A DNA stretch of 64,000 bases from Bacteroidales bacterium (GTDB lineage: Bacteria > Bacteroidota > Bacteroidia > Bacteroidales > ML635J-15): positions 1 to 64,000 of the forward strand of contig JAFZRE010000015.1 in NCBI GenBank assembly GCA_017620015.1. Direction: 5' to 3'. The translations under genes were made by a program, and so were the position numbers. How positions within the stretch are numbered: the stretch's first letter is position 1; each line of letters starts with the position of its first letter. Positions 52,216 through 61,351 of the stretch are shown here, piece after piece. The notes beneath the pieces were generated by a model. The model saw only the letters and a list, made by a program, of their open reading frames with translations. It searched no databases and was not told the origin of the DNA.

Positions 52216-53455
52216 CGGCATTAATCCCTGCCAGCCAACCCGTCGAAAATGCAATCTGCAAATTGTAGCCACCAGTATTTGCATCAACATCAAGCACTTC
52301 GCCCGCGAAATACAAACCTTTTACAAGTTTCGACTCCATGGTTTTCTGATTGATTTCGGAAACCGAAACGCCTCCACTAGTGACAATGGCTTCGTTGAAG
52401 TCGCGATGCCCAACAATGTCGAAGGCAAAATTCTTCATCAATGCGACAATCCTACGTCTTTCGTCACCCGAAACCTGACAAGCCAACTTTTCGCCGTCCA
52501 ACTTTGCCAAGTCGATAAACACAGGTATCATCTGCATCGGCAGCCATTCGCGGAACAAGGCTTTTAGTTTTTGCTTGCCATTGGCATCGAGGTCGCGGAG
52601 AATGCGAGTGTCAAGTTTCTTGTCGTCGAGGGCTGGCTTCAGGTCAATCGAAAGTCGGACAGAACGCTTTTCGTGCAAGGCAATTACAGCCCAGCGGCTC
52701 AAGGTCAGAATTACGGGTCCTGTAACACCAAAATCGGTAAACTCAAGTTCACCAAACTCATCGAAAGCCTTTTTCACGTCAACGAACAATGTCGCCGAAA
52801 TATTCTTGAGTGTCAGCTTGTTAAGTTTTGCAAAGAAATCACCTTTTCCGACAAGAGGAACCAATGCGGGAAGTGTCTCCGATAGTGAATGTCCGCATTT
52901 CTCGGCAAACATATAGCCGTCGCCAGTAGAGCCTGTGAGCGGATACGATTTTCCGCCAGTGCAAACTATAACCTTGCCTGTCTGCAACGTCGATTCGCCA
53001 CTAGCATCGCGAATTTTCACCCCACAGACGACGCCATTCGCCACAATTATTTCAGTTACTGCCGTAGAAAACAGAAATTTCACCCCTGCCCTCTTTGCAG
53101 TCGCCACAAAAGCATCAACCACATCGACAGCTTTTCCCGAAGCGGGGAAATAACGACCGCCACGCTCAAGCACAACCTCCACTCCCGCCTCATCGAGCAT
53201 AGCAAGGGTGTCGGACGAGAAAAACGACTTGAACGCAGGGTACAGGAATCGCGGTTCGGGATAAATGTTGTTCATAAACCCCTTGATGTCGTCGGAATTT
53301 GTCACGTTGCAACGTCCTTTGCCGGTAATCATCAGTTTACGGGCAGCACGGGCATTCTTCTCAACAACAAGAACTTTGGCACCACTTCTACAAGCAGAAA
53401 TCGCAGCCAACAGCCCCGAAGCACCAGCACCTACTATTATTACATCGTACGGCAT
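52202..53455 (-). CDS. HI0933/BaiN family FAD-dependent oxidoreductase
   Basis: This 417-aa flavoprotein has an N-terminal dinucleotide-binding motif (DVIIVGAGASGLLAAISA), the family signature KLMITGKGRCNVTNS, a middle VICTGGKSYPLTGSTGDGY and the C-terminal LYFAGEVLDVDANTGGYNLQ (second FAD motif). The family (YhiN/HI0933/BaiN) is widespread and mostly uncharacterised; one gut member takes part in bile-acid reduction, but nothing here shows that substrate. It overlaps the preceding gene tail to tail. Confidence 0.9.
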   Translation of the reverse strand: MPYDVIIVGAGASGLLAAISACRSGAKVLVVEKNARAARKLMITGKGRCNVTNSDDIKGFMNNIYPEPRFLYPAFKSFFSSDTLAMLDEAGVEVVLERGGRYFPASGKAVDVVDAFVATAKRAGVKFLFSTAVTEIIVANGVVCGVKIRDASGESTLQTGKVIVCTGGKSYPLTGSTGDGYMFAEKCGHSLSETLPALVPLVGKGDFFAKLNKLTLKNISATLFVDVKKAFDEFGELEFTDFGVTGPVILTLSRWAVIALHEKRSVRLSIDLKPALDDKKLDTRILRDLDANGKQKLKALFREWLPMQMIPVFIDLAKLDGEKLACQVSGDERRRIVALMKNFAFDIVGHRDFNEAIVTSGGVSVSEINQKTMESKLVKGLYFAGEVLDVDANTGGYNLQIAFSTGWLAGINAATLP

Positions 53456-53475
53456 TGTGAATGAAAAATGATGTG

Positions 53476-53483
53476 CAAAAATA
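53476..53483 (-). promoter_or_regulatory. -7 element (TATTTTTG) of the flavoprotein gene
   Basis: A consensus -7 box lies 20 bp upstream of ATG 53455 and abuts a TTTACGATTGACGATTGA repeat. Confidence 0.45.
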
Positions 53484-53490
53484 CAATTTT

Positions 53491-53646
53491 ATTTACGATT
53501 GACGATTGATTTATTGGCTAAAAGGCTAGCGGAAGACCTGTCGAGCAGTCCGCCAGTCTGCAAGCCTGTTAGACTGCAAGACTGTAAGCCCTTGAACTTT
53601 CAAATCTTCAAATAAATTCGTAAATCGTACCTCATAAATCGTAAAT
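53491..53646. repeat. 156-bp intergenic element with 10-bp terminal inverted repeats
   Basis: ATTTACGATT (53491-53500) and AATCGTAAAT (53637-53646) are perfect inverted repeats. The interior holds AAAAGGCTAGCG, CAGTCTGCAAGC and GACTGCAAGACTG units like those of the intergenic tracts near 26700 and 49400. Promoters of the two divergent genes flank it on either side. Confidence 0.6.
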
Positions 53647-53652
53647 ATTTCT

Positions 53653-53660
53653 TACCTTTG
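53653..53660 (+). promoter_or_regulatory. -7 element (TACCTTTG) of the rsfS-ftsH-cdsA operon
   Basis: A consensus -7 box lies 21 bp upstream of ATG 53682. Confidence 0.5.
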
Positions 53661-53681
53661 TCCCCTAATTTTTATTGCGTA

Positions 53682-54053
53682 ATGATTAAAATTTCAGAAA
53701 TAGAAGACACCCAGAAGTTGCTTGAAGTTATCAATCAGGCAATTCTCGACAAGAAAGGCGAAAATGTTGTCAACATGGACTTGCAAGCCATTGAAAACCA
53801 CATAACAAAGTATTTTGTAATTTGCACGGCGAACTCGGTAATCCATGCCAACACGCTAGCCGACTACATCAGGTATCAGACACGCGGCACGCTGAAGGAA
53901 AGACCATGGAAGGAAGAAGGCTTCGAGAACAGCGAGTGGATTTTGATGGACTATGTTGACGTTGTGGTGCACATTTTCCTCCCCGAAGCACGCGAATTCT
54001 ACAAACTGGAGCAACTTTGGGCAGATGCAGAAACCAAATCTATTGAAAAATAA
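53682..54053 (+). CDS. rsfS: ribosome silencing factor RsfS
   Basis: RsfS binds ribosomal protein L14 and blocks subunit joining when nutrients are low. The 123-aa protein fits the family: NMDLQAIENHITKYFVICTA, then SVIHANTLADYI, KERPWKEEGFENSEWILMDY and DVVVHIFLPEAREFYKLEQLW. ATG 53682 is used since it gives the standard length and follows a promoter. ftsH starts 15 bp later; rsfS-ftsH-cdsA is a usual Bacteroidetes gene order. Confidence 0.94.
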   Translation: MIKISEIEDTQKLLEVINQAILDKKGENVVNMDLQAIENHITKYFVICTANSVIHANTLADYIRYQTRGTLKERPWKEEGFENSEWILMDYVDVVVHIFLPEAREFYKLEQLWADAETKSIEK

Positions 54054-54068
54054 ACAAGTTGAAAAATA

Positions 54069-56138
54069 ATGGAAAATAAAAAAGGATTCACCCCCGAAAA
54101 CGGGAATCAAGGCTCTCCTATGAATGAGAATCCCGGCAGCAAGCGTAGATTCATAATTTACATTGTGATACTAATAGCACTTATCGTCGTATCGTTCATC
54201 GACTTTGGCGGAGGAGCCAACGAGATAAACTGGAACAAGTTCGAGAACGAAATGCTCCTGACCAACGATGTTGAAAAGGTAGTGGTGGTCAACCGTGAAC
54301 GTGCAGATGTTTACCTGAAGCCCGAAAGTCTCGACAAGTTCAGCGGAGCAGCCCGAGGAAGCGGAATTTTCTCGGGAGCAGCGCCAGCATTCTACTTCAC
54401 TATCGGCGATGTCGAAAGTTTCGAGAATAAACTTGCCGAAGCACAAAAGGACTTGCCCAAGGACCAACGAGTAGTCGTTGAATACAAGACCGAGCACGAC
54501 TACCTTGGCTCGATAATAAGCTGGATATTCCCAATAGTACTTATCATTTTCCTCTGGTGGCTCGTCTTCAACCGAATGAGCGGCGGAAGCGGTGGCGGAG
54601 GCCAGATTTTCAGCATTGGCAAGTCGAGAGCTCAGGTTTTCGACAAGGAACGCAAAGTGAAAGTCAACTTCAAGGACGTTGCCGGACTCGAGGAAGCCAA
54701 GGTTGAGGTAATGGAAATCGTTGATTTCCTGAAGAATCCAGAGAAATACACAAAACTCGGCGGTAAAATTCCTAAGGGCGCATTGCTTGTAGGCCCTCCT
54801 GGAACCGGTAAGACCTTGTTGGCTAAGGCAGTAGCAGGCGAAGCCGATGTTCCGTTCTTCTCGCTCAGCGGTAGCGACTTTGTCGAAATGTTTGTCGGCG
54901 TTGGTGCTTCGCGTGTACGTGACCTTTTCCGTCAGGCAAAGAGCAAGGCTCCGTGCATTATCTTCATCGATGAAATTGATGCCATAGGTCGCGCCCGTGG
55001 AAAGTCGAACAGCTTCAGTGGTAACGACGAGAGAGAAAATACTCTTAACCAGCTACTTACCGAAATGGACGGTTTTGACACCAACAGCGGTGTTATAATC
55101 CTTGCAGCAACCAACCGCGCCGAAATCCTCGACTCTGCACTTATGCGTGCTGGTCGTTTCGACCGTCAGATACACCTAGAACTTCCCGACGTAAAAGAAC
55201 GCGAGGAAATTTTCCAGGTCCACACCAAGAACCTCAAGATGGCTTCGAGCGTAAAAATCGACTTCCTTGCCAAGCAGACACCTGGTTTCAGCGGTGCCGA
55301 CATCGCTAACGTCTGCAACGAGGCAGCCCTCATCGCAGCACGAAACGACAAGAAGGAAATCGACAAGCAGGACTTCCTTGATGCCGTTGACCGCATAATC
55401 GGCGGACTTGAAAAGAAGAACAAGATTATTTCGGAAACTGAAAAACGCACAATAGCATACCACGAGGCTGGACACGCAACCGTAAGCTGGCTTCTCGAAT
55501 ATGCAAATCCTCTACTGAAAGTCACGATTATCCCACGAGGAAAGGCTCTCGGCGCAGCATGGTACCTGCCCGAAGAACGTTCCATCACCACCAAGGAACA
55601 ACTTCTCGACGAAATGTGCGCAACCTTGGGTGGACGTGCCAGCGAAGAAATCAACTTCGGCAAGGTATCGACAGGCGCATTAAACGACCTCGAACGCGTT
55701 ACCAAACAGGCAATTGCAATGGTTTCGTTCTACGGTATGAGCAGCGACATCGGCAACCTCTCCTACTACAACTCAACCGACGACTACGGATTTACCAAGC
55801 CATACAGCGACAAGACCGCCGAAAAGATTGACGCAGATGTGAAGGCTATGGTCGAGGAGCAGTACGAACGCGCAAAGGAAGTGCTTCGCAACAATATGGA
55901 AGGACTTACACAGCTTGCAGAAACCTTGCTCGAAAAAGAAGTCATCTTCAGCGACGACCTTGAACGCATCTTTGGCAAGCGCAAAGGCGAAAACAAGGCT
56001 CTCGACGCAATAAACGAGGCTAAGGAGCAGGAGAAAGCAGAAGCAGAAAAACAGACTGCAGATGCAGACGTCCCTTCGACAAGCTCAGGGAGCGACGGAG
56101 AAACGGAAAATAATAATAACGAAATTTCTGAATCATAA
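54069..56138 (+). CDS. ftsH: ATP-dependent zinc metalloprotease FtsH
   Basis: FtsH is a membrane-bound hexameric AAA protease that degrades damaged membrane proteins and short-lived regulators. The 689-aa protein has transmembrane helices near residues 25-45 and 140-163. The AAA module has Walker A GPPGTGKT at 242-249, Walker [13 protein letters not shown] and the second-region-of-homology stretch [20 protein letters not shown]. The zinc site is HEAGH at 465-469, with the third ligand in the usual LGGRASEEI helix region. The low-complexity tail carries a PSTSSGSDG stretch encoded by a CCCTTCGACAAGCTCAGGG repeat (56072-56090) that also exists between genes. Confidence 0.97.
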   Translation: MENKKGFTPENGNQGSPMNENPGSKRRFIIYIVILIALIVVSFIDFGGGANEINWNKFENEMLLTNDVEKVVVVNRERADVYLKPESLDKFSGAARGSGIFSGAAPAFYFTIGDVESFENKLAEAQKDLPKDQRVVVEYKTEHDYLGSIISWIFPIVLIIFLWWLVFNRMSGGSGGGGQIFSIGKSRAQVFDKERKVKVNFKDVAGLEEAKVEVMEIVDFLKNPEKYTKLGGKIPKGALLVGPPGTGKTLLAKAVAGEADVPFFSLSGSDFVEMFVGVGASRVRDLFRQAKSKAPCIIFIDEIDAIGRARGKSNSFSGNDERENTLNQLLTEMDGFDTNSGVIILAATNRAEILDSALMRAGRFDRQIHLELPDVKEREEIFQVHTKNLKMASSVKIDFLAKQTPGFSGADIANVCNEAALIAARNDKKEIDKQDFLDAVDRIIGGLEKKNKIISETEKRTIAYHEAGHATVSWLLEYANPLLKVTIIPRGKALGAAWYLPEERSITTKEQLLDEMCATLGGRASEEINFGKVSTGALNDLERVTKQAIAMVSFYGMSSDIGNLSYYNSTDDYGFTKPYSDKTAEKIDADVKAMVEEQYERAKEVLRNNMEGLTQLAETLLEKEVIFSDDLERIFGKRKGENKALDAINEAKEQEKAEAEKQTADADVPSTSSGSDGETENNNNEISES

Positions 56139-56147
56139 CAGTACGCG

Positions 56148-56951
56148 ATGCCCAATATACTGAAACGGACCATATTCGGAGCACTTTTCGTAGCAATAAC
56201 ATGCTTCATGGTGTTGTACAACGAACACACTTGTGCAATCTATATGGGATTATGCTGTGTCATAATGCTTCACGAATTCATGAAGATGTTCAAAATGTCC
56301 CTTTTGAGAACATTATTCATCGAAACCATTGGCGCATTTGCTATACTTACGGCATATTGGTTCAGCAGAGGATACACAATCACCTTCATCCCGCTTCTGG
56401 CACTCGGACTTTCCCTATTCATAATACAACTCTTCGGGCACGACTCAAAGCAAGAAGAACATCTTGGAAAATCTTTCCTTGCGCTGACATACATTGCGTT
56501 ACCTCTTAGCATTGCAACCTACATCGGACAAACCGACAACCAGCTCATAATGGCTACATTCATCCTTATTTGGGTTGCTGACACTATGGCATACTTGGTA
56601 GGCTGTTCAATTGGAAAGCACAAGATTTTCGAACGCATATCGCCAAAGAAATCGTGGGAAGGTGCAATCGGCGGATTCGTATTTACCGTAACAGCTGCAG
56701 CATTTGGCGGTTATCTTTTCCCAAAACTTGGATTTGAAGTATGGCAGTGGTGTGTAATCGGTGCTATGGTTGGCATTTTCGGAATACTTGGTGACTTTAT
56801 CGAATCGATGTTCAAGCGTAGCGCAGACGTAAAGGATTCGGGCAACATAATCCCCGGACACGGCGGTCTGCTCGACAGGCTCGACAGCTTTATCTTCACA
56901 ATACCGTGGATAGCGATTGCAGTGTGGATAATGAGGACAATTAATAATTGA
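56148..56951 (+). CDS. cdsA: phosphatidate cytidylyltransferase
   Basis: CdsA makes CDP-diacylglycerol from phosphatidic acid and CTP, the branch point for all phospholipids. The 267-aa polytopic membrane protein shows the family signatures SPKKSWEGAIGG and, near the C-terminus, SMFKRSADVKDSGNIIPGHG followed by GLLDRLD. It starts 9 bp after the ftsH stop and ends the rsfS-ftsH-cdsA operon. Confidence 0.95.
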   Translation: MPNILKRTIFGALFVAITCFMVLYNEHTCAIYMGLCCVIMLHEFMKMFKMSLLRTLFIETIGAFAILTAYWFSRGYTITFIPLLALGLSLFIIQLFGHDSKQEEHLGKSFLALTYIALPLSIATYIGQTDNQLIMATFILIWVADTMAYLVGCSIGKHKIFERISPKKSWEGAIGGFVFTVTAAAFGGYLFPKLGFEVWQWCVIGAMVGIFGILGDFIESMFKRSADVKDSGNIIPGHGGLLDRLDSFIFTIPWIAIAVWIMRTINN

Positions 56952-56990
56952 CAATGTACAATTGATAATGTACAATTGATAATGCATATT

Positions 56991-57022
56991 GTAGCGGCGC
57001 AATGTATTGCGGCGCTACAATT
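56991..57022 (+). terminator. terminator-like hairpin after cdsA
   Basis: GTAGCGGCGCAAT (56991-57003) pairs with ATTGCGGCGCTAC (57006-57018) with one central mismatch, followed by AATTTT. It is preceded by ACAATGTACAATTGATAA repeats. A relative lies at 27807-27830. Confidence 0.55.
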
Positions 57023-57064
57023 TTATCACAACTATTCATCCGACCAAAAATCATCCTAAAACAT

Positions 57065-57096
57065 ATTGCGATTCTCAAAAACAATCATTATCTTTG
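57065..57096 (+). promoter_or_regulatory. promoter of the dehydratase-family gene
   Basis: ATTG (57065-57068) and TATCTTTG (57089-57096) are 20 bp apart; the leader would be about 30 nt. Confidence 0.5.
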
Positions 57097-57130
57097 CCAA
57101 TCATTTTTTCAAAAATTAAAAGATAATATT

Positions 57131-58588
57131 ATGATAAGAACACGCGAACAGTATTTGGCAGCCCTTAAGGCAATGAGACCAAATATCTACAAGAATGGAG
57201 AATTAATCACCGATGTTACAACCCACCCGGCAACCCGCCGTACAGTTGAAAGCCACGCACGCGCATACGACGGTGCAGCTTGCGAAGAAAAGAAGGACAT
57301 CTTCACAACTGTTTCCGATTTCACAGGAAAGCCGATTATGCGCTTCAACAGCATGATGAGAACCCTCGAGGATATCATGAACAACGCTCGTATGAAACGC
57401 GAAATGTACCGCCAGACTGGTACTTGCTCTGGCGGAACCTGCGTCGGCTGGAATGCACAGAATGTAATGTGGGCTGTTACCCACGACATTGATGCCGAAT
57501 TTGGCACCAACTATCAGGAAAGACTGAAAGCATGGATACTTTCGGCTCAGGAACGCGGAATCCTCTGCGCAGCAGCTCTTACCGACGCCAAGGGTAACCG
57601 TAGCATGAAGCCTCATCAGCAGCCTTGCCTCGACAGCAATGTCCACATCGTTGAAAAACGTGCCGACGGTATCGTAGTTCGCGGTGCCAAGGTTATGATT
57701 TGCGGTGTTGCTGCATCGGATGAAATCTTCATCCTCCCGGGTTCGGGCTACAAGGACACCGATGCCGACTTTGCAGTATCGTTCGTTTGCCCGCGCGACA
57801 TCGAAGGTCTCACAATAGTTGAAACCCGCCGTCCGAGCGACGACCGCGAATACAAGCAGAACTGGGATATTCCAGAAACCGGTATCACTCAGGCTTACCT
57901 GCTCTTCGACAATGTTTTCATTCCGAACGAAAGAGTATTCATGGCTGGCGAATTCAAGTACTCGGGCAAGGTTATCGAATACTTCACAGCTAACTACCGC
58001 GCTTGCATAGGTGCTTGCGTTGCAGGTCAGGGCGACATCATGATTGGTGCAAGCATGCTTATGGCTCGCGCAAACGGCATCTCATCGAAGAAATTCGACG
58101 ACAAGCTTGTTGCTATGGCAGCAAACAACGAAACCACTTTCGGTCTGGGCGTTGGTGCAATGGCACTCGGCGGACAGAAGAACGGCGTTTGGGTATCGAA
58201 CTCGAAGATTGCACACCTCAACAAGATGTATGTTGCTACATTGCCATACGAAACAAAGCGTCTCTGCCAGGAAATCGGCGGCGGTATCGTTGAAACAGGT
58301 TGCGCACCTACCTACGAAGACTTCCACAATCCTGCATACGGCGAATTCATCACCAACATCATCAAGGCTGGCGACTGCTCGACTGAAAGCCGCATGAGAG
58401 CCGTTAGACTTTCGGAGTGGCTGACTATCGGTGCTGGCGTACCAGGCTGTATGCACGGTGGCGGTTCTCCCGATGGTGCAAAGATGGTCGTAAAGGCTTC
58501 TACCCCATTCGAGGAATACGCCGAAATGGCAAAGAAGGTTGCAGGTATCACCGAAGATATTCCAGACCCAGTGGTTGTAAAGAAATAA
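57131..58588 (+). CDS. 4-hydroxybutyryl-CoA dehydratase / 4-HPA 3-hydroxylase family protein
   Basis: This 485-aa protein has the length and order of the AbfD family (MIRTREQYLAAL, HARAYDG, DFTGKPIMRFN, NVFIPNERVFMAGE), which uses FAD and a 4Fe-4S cluster to dehydrate 4-hydroxybutyryl-CoA in butyrate-forming fermentation. The N-terminal cluster cysteines appear as Cys99 and Cys104 in GTCSGGTC (family spacing Cys99/Cys103), and a later Cys292 in NYRACIGAC fits the third ligand. The His seven residues before it in the Clostridium enzyme is Phe285 here by my alignment. The protein may therefore be a divergent subfamily with another substrate or a different cluster. It stands alone with its own promoter and terminator. 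Confidence 0.8.
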   Translation: MIRTREQYLAALKAMRPNIYKNGELITDVTTHPATRRTVESHARAYDGAACEEKKDIFTTVSDFTGKPIMRFNSMMRTLEDIMNNARMKREMYRQTGTCSGGTCVGWNAQNVMWAVTHDIDAEFGTNYQERLKAWILSAQERGILCAAALTDAKGNRSMKPHQQPCLDSNVHIVEKRADGIVVRGAKVMICGVAASDEIFILPGSGYKDTDADFAVSFVCPRDIEGLTIVETRRPSDDREYKQNWDIPETGITQAYLLFDNVFIPNERVFMAGEFKYSGKVIEYFTANYRACIGACVAGQGDIMIGASMLMARANGISSKKFDDKLVAMAANNETTFGLGVGAMALGGQKNGVWVSNSKIAHLNKMYVATLPYETKRLCQEIGGGIVETGCAPTYEDFHNPAYGEFITNIIKAGDCSTESRMRAVRLSEWLTIGAGVPGCMHGGGSPDGAKMVVKASTPFEEYAEMAKKVAGITEDIPDPVVVKK

Positions 58589-58610
58589 CTGGTTATAAAT
58601 AATATTGGTA

Positions 58611-58650
58611 CAATGCGGTTGCACAAACGTTGCAATCGCATTGTTTTTTT
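58611..58650 (+). terminator. terminator of the dehydratase-family gene
   Basis: CAATGCGGTTGC (58611-58622) pairs with GCAATCGCATTG (58632-58643), one mismatch, followed by seven Ts. Confidence 0.85.
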
Positions 58651-58665
58651 GCCATAACGGAACCA

Positions 58666-58754
58666 CCAAACATTTGGGGAAAAGTGCATGTTTCGGCAAA
58701 ATAAATTTGTGGGAAAGTGCATATTTTCGAGAAAAACATTTGGGGATTATTGCA
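58666..58754. repeat. direct-repeat block, left of the DUF4143-type gene
   Basis: CCAAACATTTGGGGAAAAGT, a GCATGTTTCGGCAAAATAAA segment and two further ATTTG(T)GGG...TGCA units lead up to GGGGATTATTGCA. A shorter version of the same block follows the gene at 60136-60191. Confidence 0.75.
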
Positions 58755-58770
58755 AATTGAATTATCTTTG
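58739..58770 (+). promoter_or_regulatory. promoter of the DUF4143-type ATPase gene
   Basis: TTTG (58739-58742, inside the last repeat unit) and TATCTTTG (58763-58770) are 20 bp apart, 30 bp before ATG 58801. Confidence 0.55.
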
Positions 58771-58800
58771 TCCCCGAAAATCAAATACTTAATACTATAT

Positions 58801-60129
58801 ATGATATTCAAACGTAAATTATACGACAAAATGCTGGAATGGAAACAGCAATGGAGCGGTCAGTACGCACTACTTATAAAGGGTGCAAGGCGTATAGGCA
58901 AATCGACTCTTGTCGAGGAGTTTGCCAAGAAGGAATACAAGTCGTACATACTGATAGACTTCTCAAAGAAGAACAAGAAAATAGCATCATTGTTTGACGA
59001 CATTTCCGACTTGGATTTTTTCTTTCTGCAATTACAGCAGGAAACTGGCGTTGTTCTTCACAATAGGCAAAGTGTCATAGTATTTGATGAAGTGCAGGAT
59101 TTTCCACCCGCAAGACAAGCCATAAAGCATCTGGTAAAGGATGGTCGGTACGATTATATTGAAACAGGCTCTCTCATATCCATAAGGCGTAATGTACAGA
59201 ACATCCTTATTCCCAGCGAGGAGATGAAAATGGACTTGCACCCGCTTGATTTCGAGGAGTTTCTGTGGGCGATTGGTCAAGAAAATGGATTAACGACATT
59301 GAAGCAGTTTTACGAAAAGAAATTACCGTTGGCGGCAGCACATCGGAAAACTATGCGCGATTTACGCTTGTATATGCTAGTCGGCGGTATGCCACAAGCA
59401 GTTGACGCATACATAAAGCACAACAACTTGCAGGCAGTTGATAAGGTTAAACGGCAAATCATACAACTTTACGACGACGATTTTATGAAATTGGACTCGT
59501 CGGGACGGGCATCGCTTATGTTCAAGAACATTCCGTCACAATTGAACAGCAATGCTTCAAGGTATATGATAAAAACTGCCATTGATGCCCGCCGAACCGA
59601 CAATGTTGACTTGATAGTATCGGAAATGCGCGAAAGTATGGTTGTAAATCTTGCATACCATATCACCGACCCCAATGTAGGACTAGGAATGCATAAGTTG
59701 ATGGATGCCTACAAGATGTTTATGGTTGATACAGGCTTATTCGTAACACTTGCATTCTGGGACAAGTCTTTCGCCGAAAATGTCATTTACAACAAGTTGC
59801 TTTCCGACAAATTGGAAGCAAATCTTGGCTATGTATATGAAAATCTGGTTGCGCAAATGCTAACGGCAGCAGGAAACGAACTGTTCTACTATACCTTCCC
59901 TACCGAAACTGGAAACAAAAACTACGAAATAGACTTTCTGCTTTCCAGAGGAAAAAAGATAGTACCATTGGAAATAAAGTCATCCGGATACAAATCACAT
60001 AAATCCTTGGATGCTTTCTGCGAAAAATACTCGTCACGCATCGGAGATCGCACACTGCTGTACACCAAGGACTACCAGAAAGACGGACAGACAACCTGCC
60101 TACCTATATATTTTACCCCATTCCTGTAA
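58801..60129 (+). CDS. AAA ATPase with C-terminal DUF4143-type domain
   Basis: This 442-aa protein belongs to the large family of archaeal-type AAA ATPases with a nuclease-like DUF4143 C-terminus, abundant in gut Bacteroidetes. Walker A is KGARRIGKST (about 27-36), Walker B is SVIVFDEVQDFP, and the sensor-like IETGSLIS and HPLDFEEFLWAIG motifs follow. Near the C-terminus, NYEIDFLLSRGKKIVPLEIK has the D...E-x-K pattern of restriction-like nucleases. Function is unknown; such genes are often accessory. The gene is flanked by direct repeats (58666-58754 and 60136-60191), consistent with transfer as a unit. Confidence 0.85.
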   Translation: MIFKRKLYDKMLEWKQQWSGQYALLIKGARRIGKSTLVEEFAKKEYKSYILIDFSKKNKKIASLFDDISDLDFFFLQLQQETGVVLHNRQSVIVFDEVQDFPPARQAIKHLVKDGRYDYIETGSLISIRRNVQNILIPSEEMKMDLHPLDFEEFLWAIGQENGLTTLKQFYEKKLPLAAAHRKTMRDLRLYMLVGGMPQAVDAYIKHNNLQAVDKVKRQIIQLYDDDFMKLDSSGRASLMFKNIPSQLNSNASRYMIKTAIDARRTDNVDLIVSEMRESMVVNLAYHITDPNVGLGMHKLMDAYKMFMVDTGLFVTLAFWDKSFAENVIYNKLLSDKLEANLGYVYENLVAQMLTAAGNELFYYTFPTETGNKNYEIDFLLSRGKKIVPLEIKSSGYKSHKSLDAFCEKYSSRIGDRTLLYTKDYQKDGQTTCLPIYFTPFL

Positions 60130-60135
60130 AAGCCC

Positions 60136-60191
60136 CCAAACATTTGGGGAAAAGTGCATGTTTTGGCAAAATAAATTTGGGGATTATTGCA
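60136..60191. repeat. direct-repeat block, right of the DUF4143-type gene
   Basis: This 56-bp block (CCAAACATTTGGGGAAAAGT through GGGGATTATTGCA) matches the first and last parts of the left block; the middle unit is missing. It lacks a following -7 box. Confidence 0.75.
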
Positions 60192-60295
60192 GTTGACAAC
60201 ATATATATTACTATAAATAAGAATATTAACGTAAATCAATAGACAATATTCTGAATTTGGCATTTTAGATCGTCACGAAGTTGATACAATTTTTA

Positions 60296-60303
60296 TAAAT
60301 TTG
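60296..60303 (+). promoter_or_regulatory. -7 element (TAAATTTG) before the 233-aa membrane protein
   Basis: A consensus -7 box gives a leader of about 65 nt before ATG 60372; the -33 box is unclear. Confidence 0.4.
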
Positions 60304-60371
60304 CAAAATTAAAAAGGCAACATAATCAAGCCTTTGTTACTGCGAGGACGGAAAATAAAAACTATAATAAT

Positions 60372-61073
60372 ATGGACTATATTTCAATAATTGGTTGTTC
60401 TGTTGCATTATTATTATTTCTTTTGATATTCATAATAAGTTCTTCTATTGTAAAGAAAAATAAAGAAAATGCATATAAATTGTTGATAAAAGGGATTGAA
60501 CAGGAAACATTGGGCGAACAGGATATCTATCTAATATATAGGCAACTTCTCGTTAATAACAAAATAGATATTTTATATATTGATTTTTTAGAGTCTTTTT
60601 TATTATATGTGCGACAAAAAGATAAAGATGGGGTTTTAACAAAAAAATCAACTAAAATTACTATCCCCATCATTGAAAAGGAAAAAGAGAAAACGACTTA
60701 TTCTAATATACAAGAAAGAGAAAGACGCATATTACTAGCTATTGAAACTTCTGTAAACGAAGGGGAAACTACATCCTTAAAAAATTATCTTGTTGATCTT
60801 TCTGAGGCGATTGCCAGTAATCTGAAAGATTTAAATAATGCCCGACAAACAAACAAATGGACCATTCCCATATCAATAATTAGCATATTAATATCATTAA
60901 TTATGTGGTATTCAGAATCATCATTGTCTGATAGCGATGTAAAACGCATATCTAACCAGATCTATACATCAATTACAGACAGTTTGAATATTTCAAATTC
61001 TGATAGTTTAATTAATCCTAAATGTCCATTTTCAAACACAAAGTCAGAAACAGCAATAGATGACCATCAATAA
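60372..61073 (+). CDS. membrane protein of unknown function
   Basis: I do not recognise this 233-aa protein. It has a transmembrane helix at about 5-27 (IIGCSVALLLFLLIFIISSS), a charged Lys/Glu-rich region with helical, possibly coiled segments to about 160, a second helix at about 165-185 (WTIPISIISILISLIMWY) and a polar tail. Codon use is AT-rich compared with the ftsH-cdsA region, and it sits beside an accessory ATPase and a FISUMP gene. An accessory or horizontally gained gene is likely. Neighbours give no clear clue to its job. Confidence 0.65.
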   Translation: MDYISIIGCSVALLLFLLIFIISSSIVKKNKENAYKLLIKGIEQETLGEQDIYLIYRQLLVNNKIDILYIDFLESFLLYVRQKDKDGVLTKKSTKITIPIIEKEKEKTTYSNIQERERRILLAIETSVNEGETTSLKNYLVDLSEAIASNLKDLNNARQTNKWTIPISIISILISLIMWYSESSLSDSDVKRISNQIYTSITDSLNISNSDSLINPKCPFSNTKSETAIDDHQ

Positions 61074-61211
61074 TTATAATAATTTAATGGGATTGTAGTT
61101 TTTCTATTGTAAAGGTGCGAAGATAATAAATATGAAGGATTTATTAGAACGAAAAGTCGCATATGATGAATACTAAACATTAAATATTTGTTAATCAATA
61201 TCATTTATACA

Positions 61212-61244
61212 TTTGTAAAACCAATAAAAATATTATTATCTTTG
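61212..61244 (+). promoter_or_regulatory. promoter ahead of the structured RNA and FISUMP gene
   Basis: TTTG (61212-61215) and TATCTTTG (61237-61244) are 21 bp apart. Transcription from about 61250 would run through the nested hairpin at 61355-61464 toward the gene at 61554. Confidence 0.55.
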
Positions 61245-61351
61245 TCCCAATTAACTTAATGTACAACTTAAAAACTTTTTGCCTATGTAGAAAACATAGA
61301 TTAGTGGAAAAATAAAATGAATTTAAAATAAAAAAGCGTTTTGCTTTTGTT

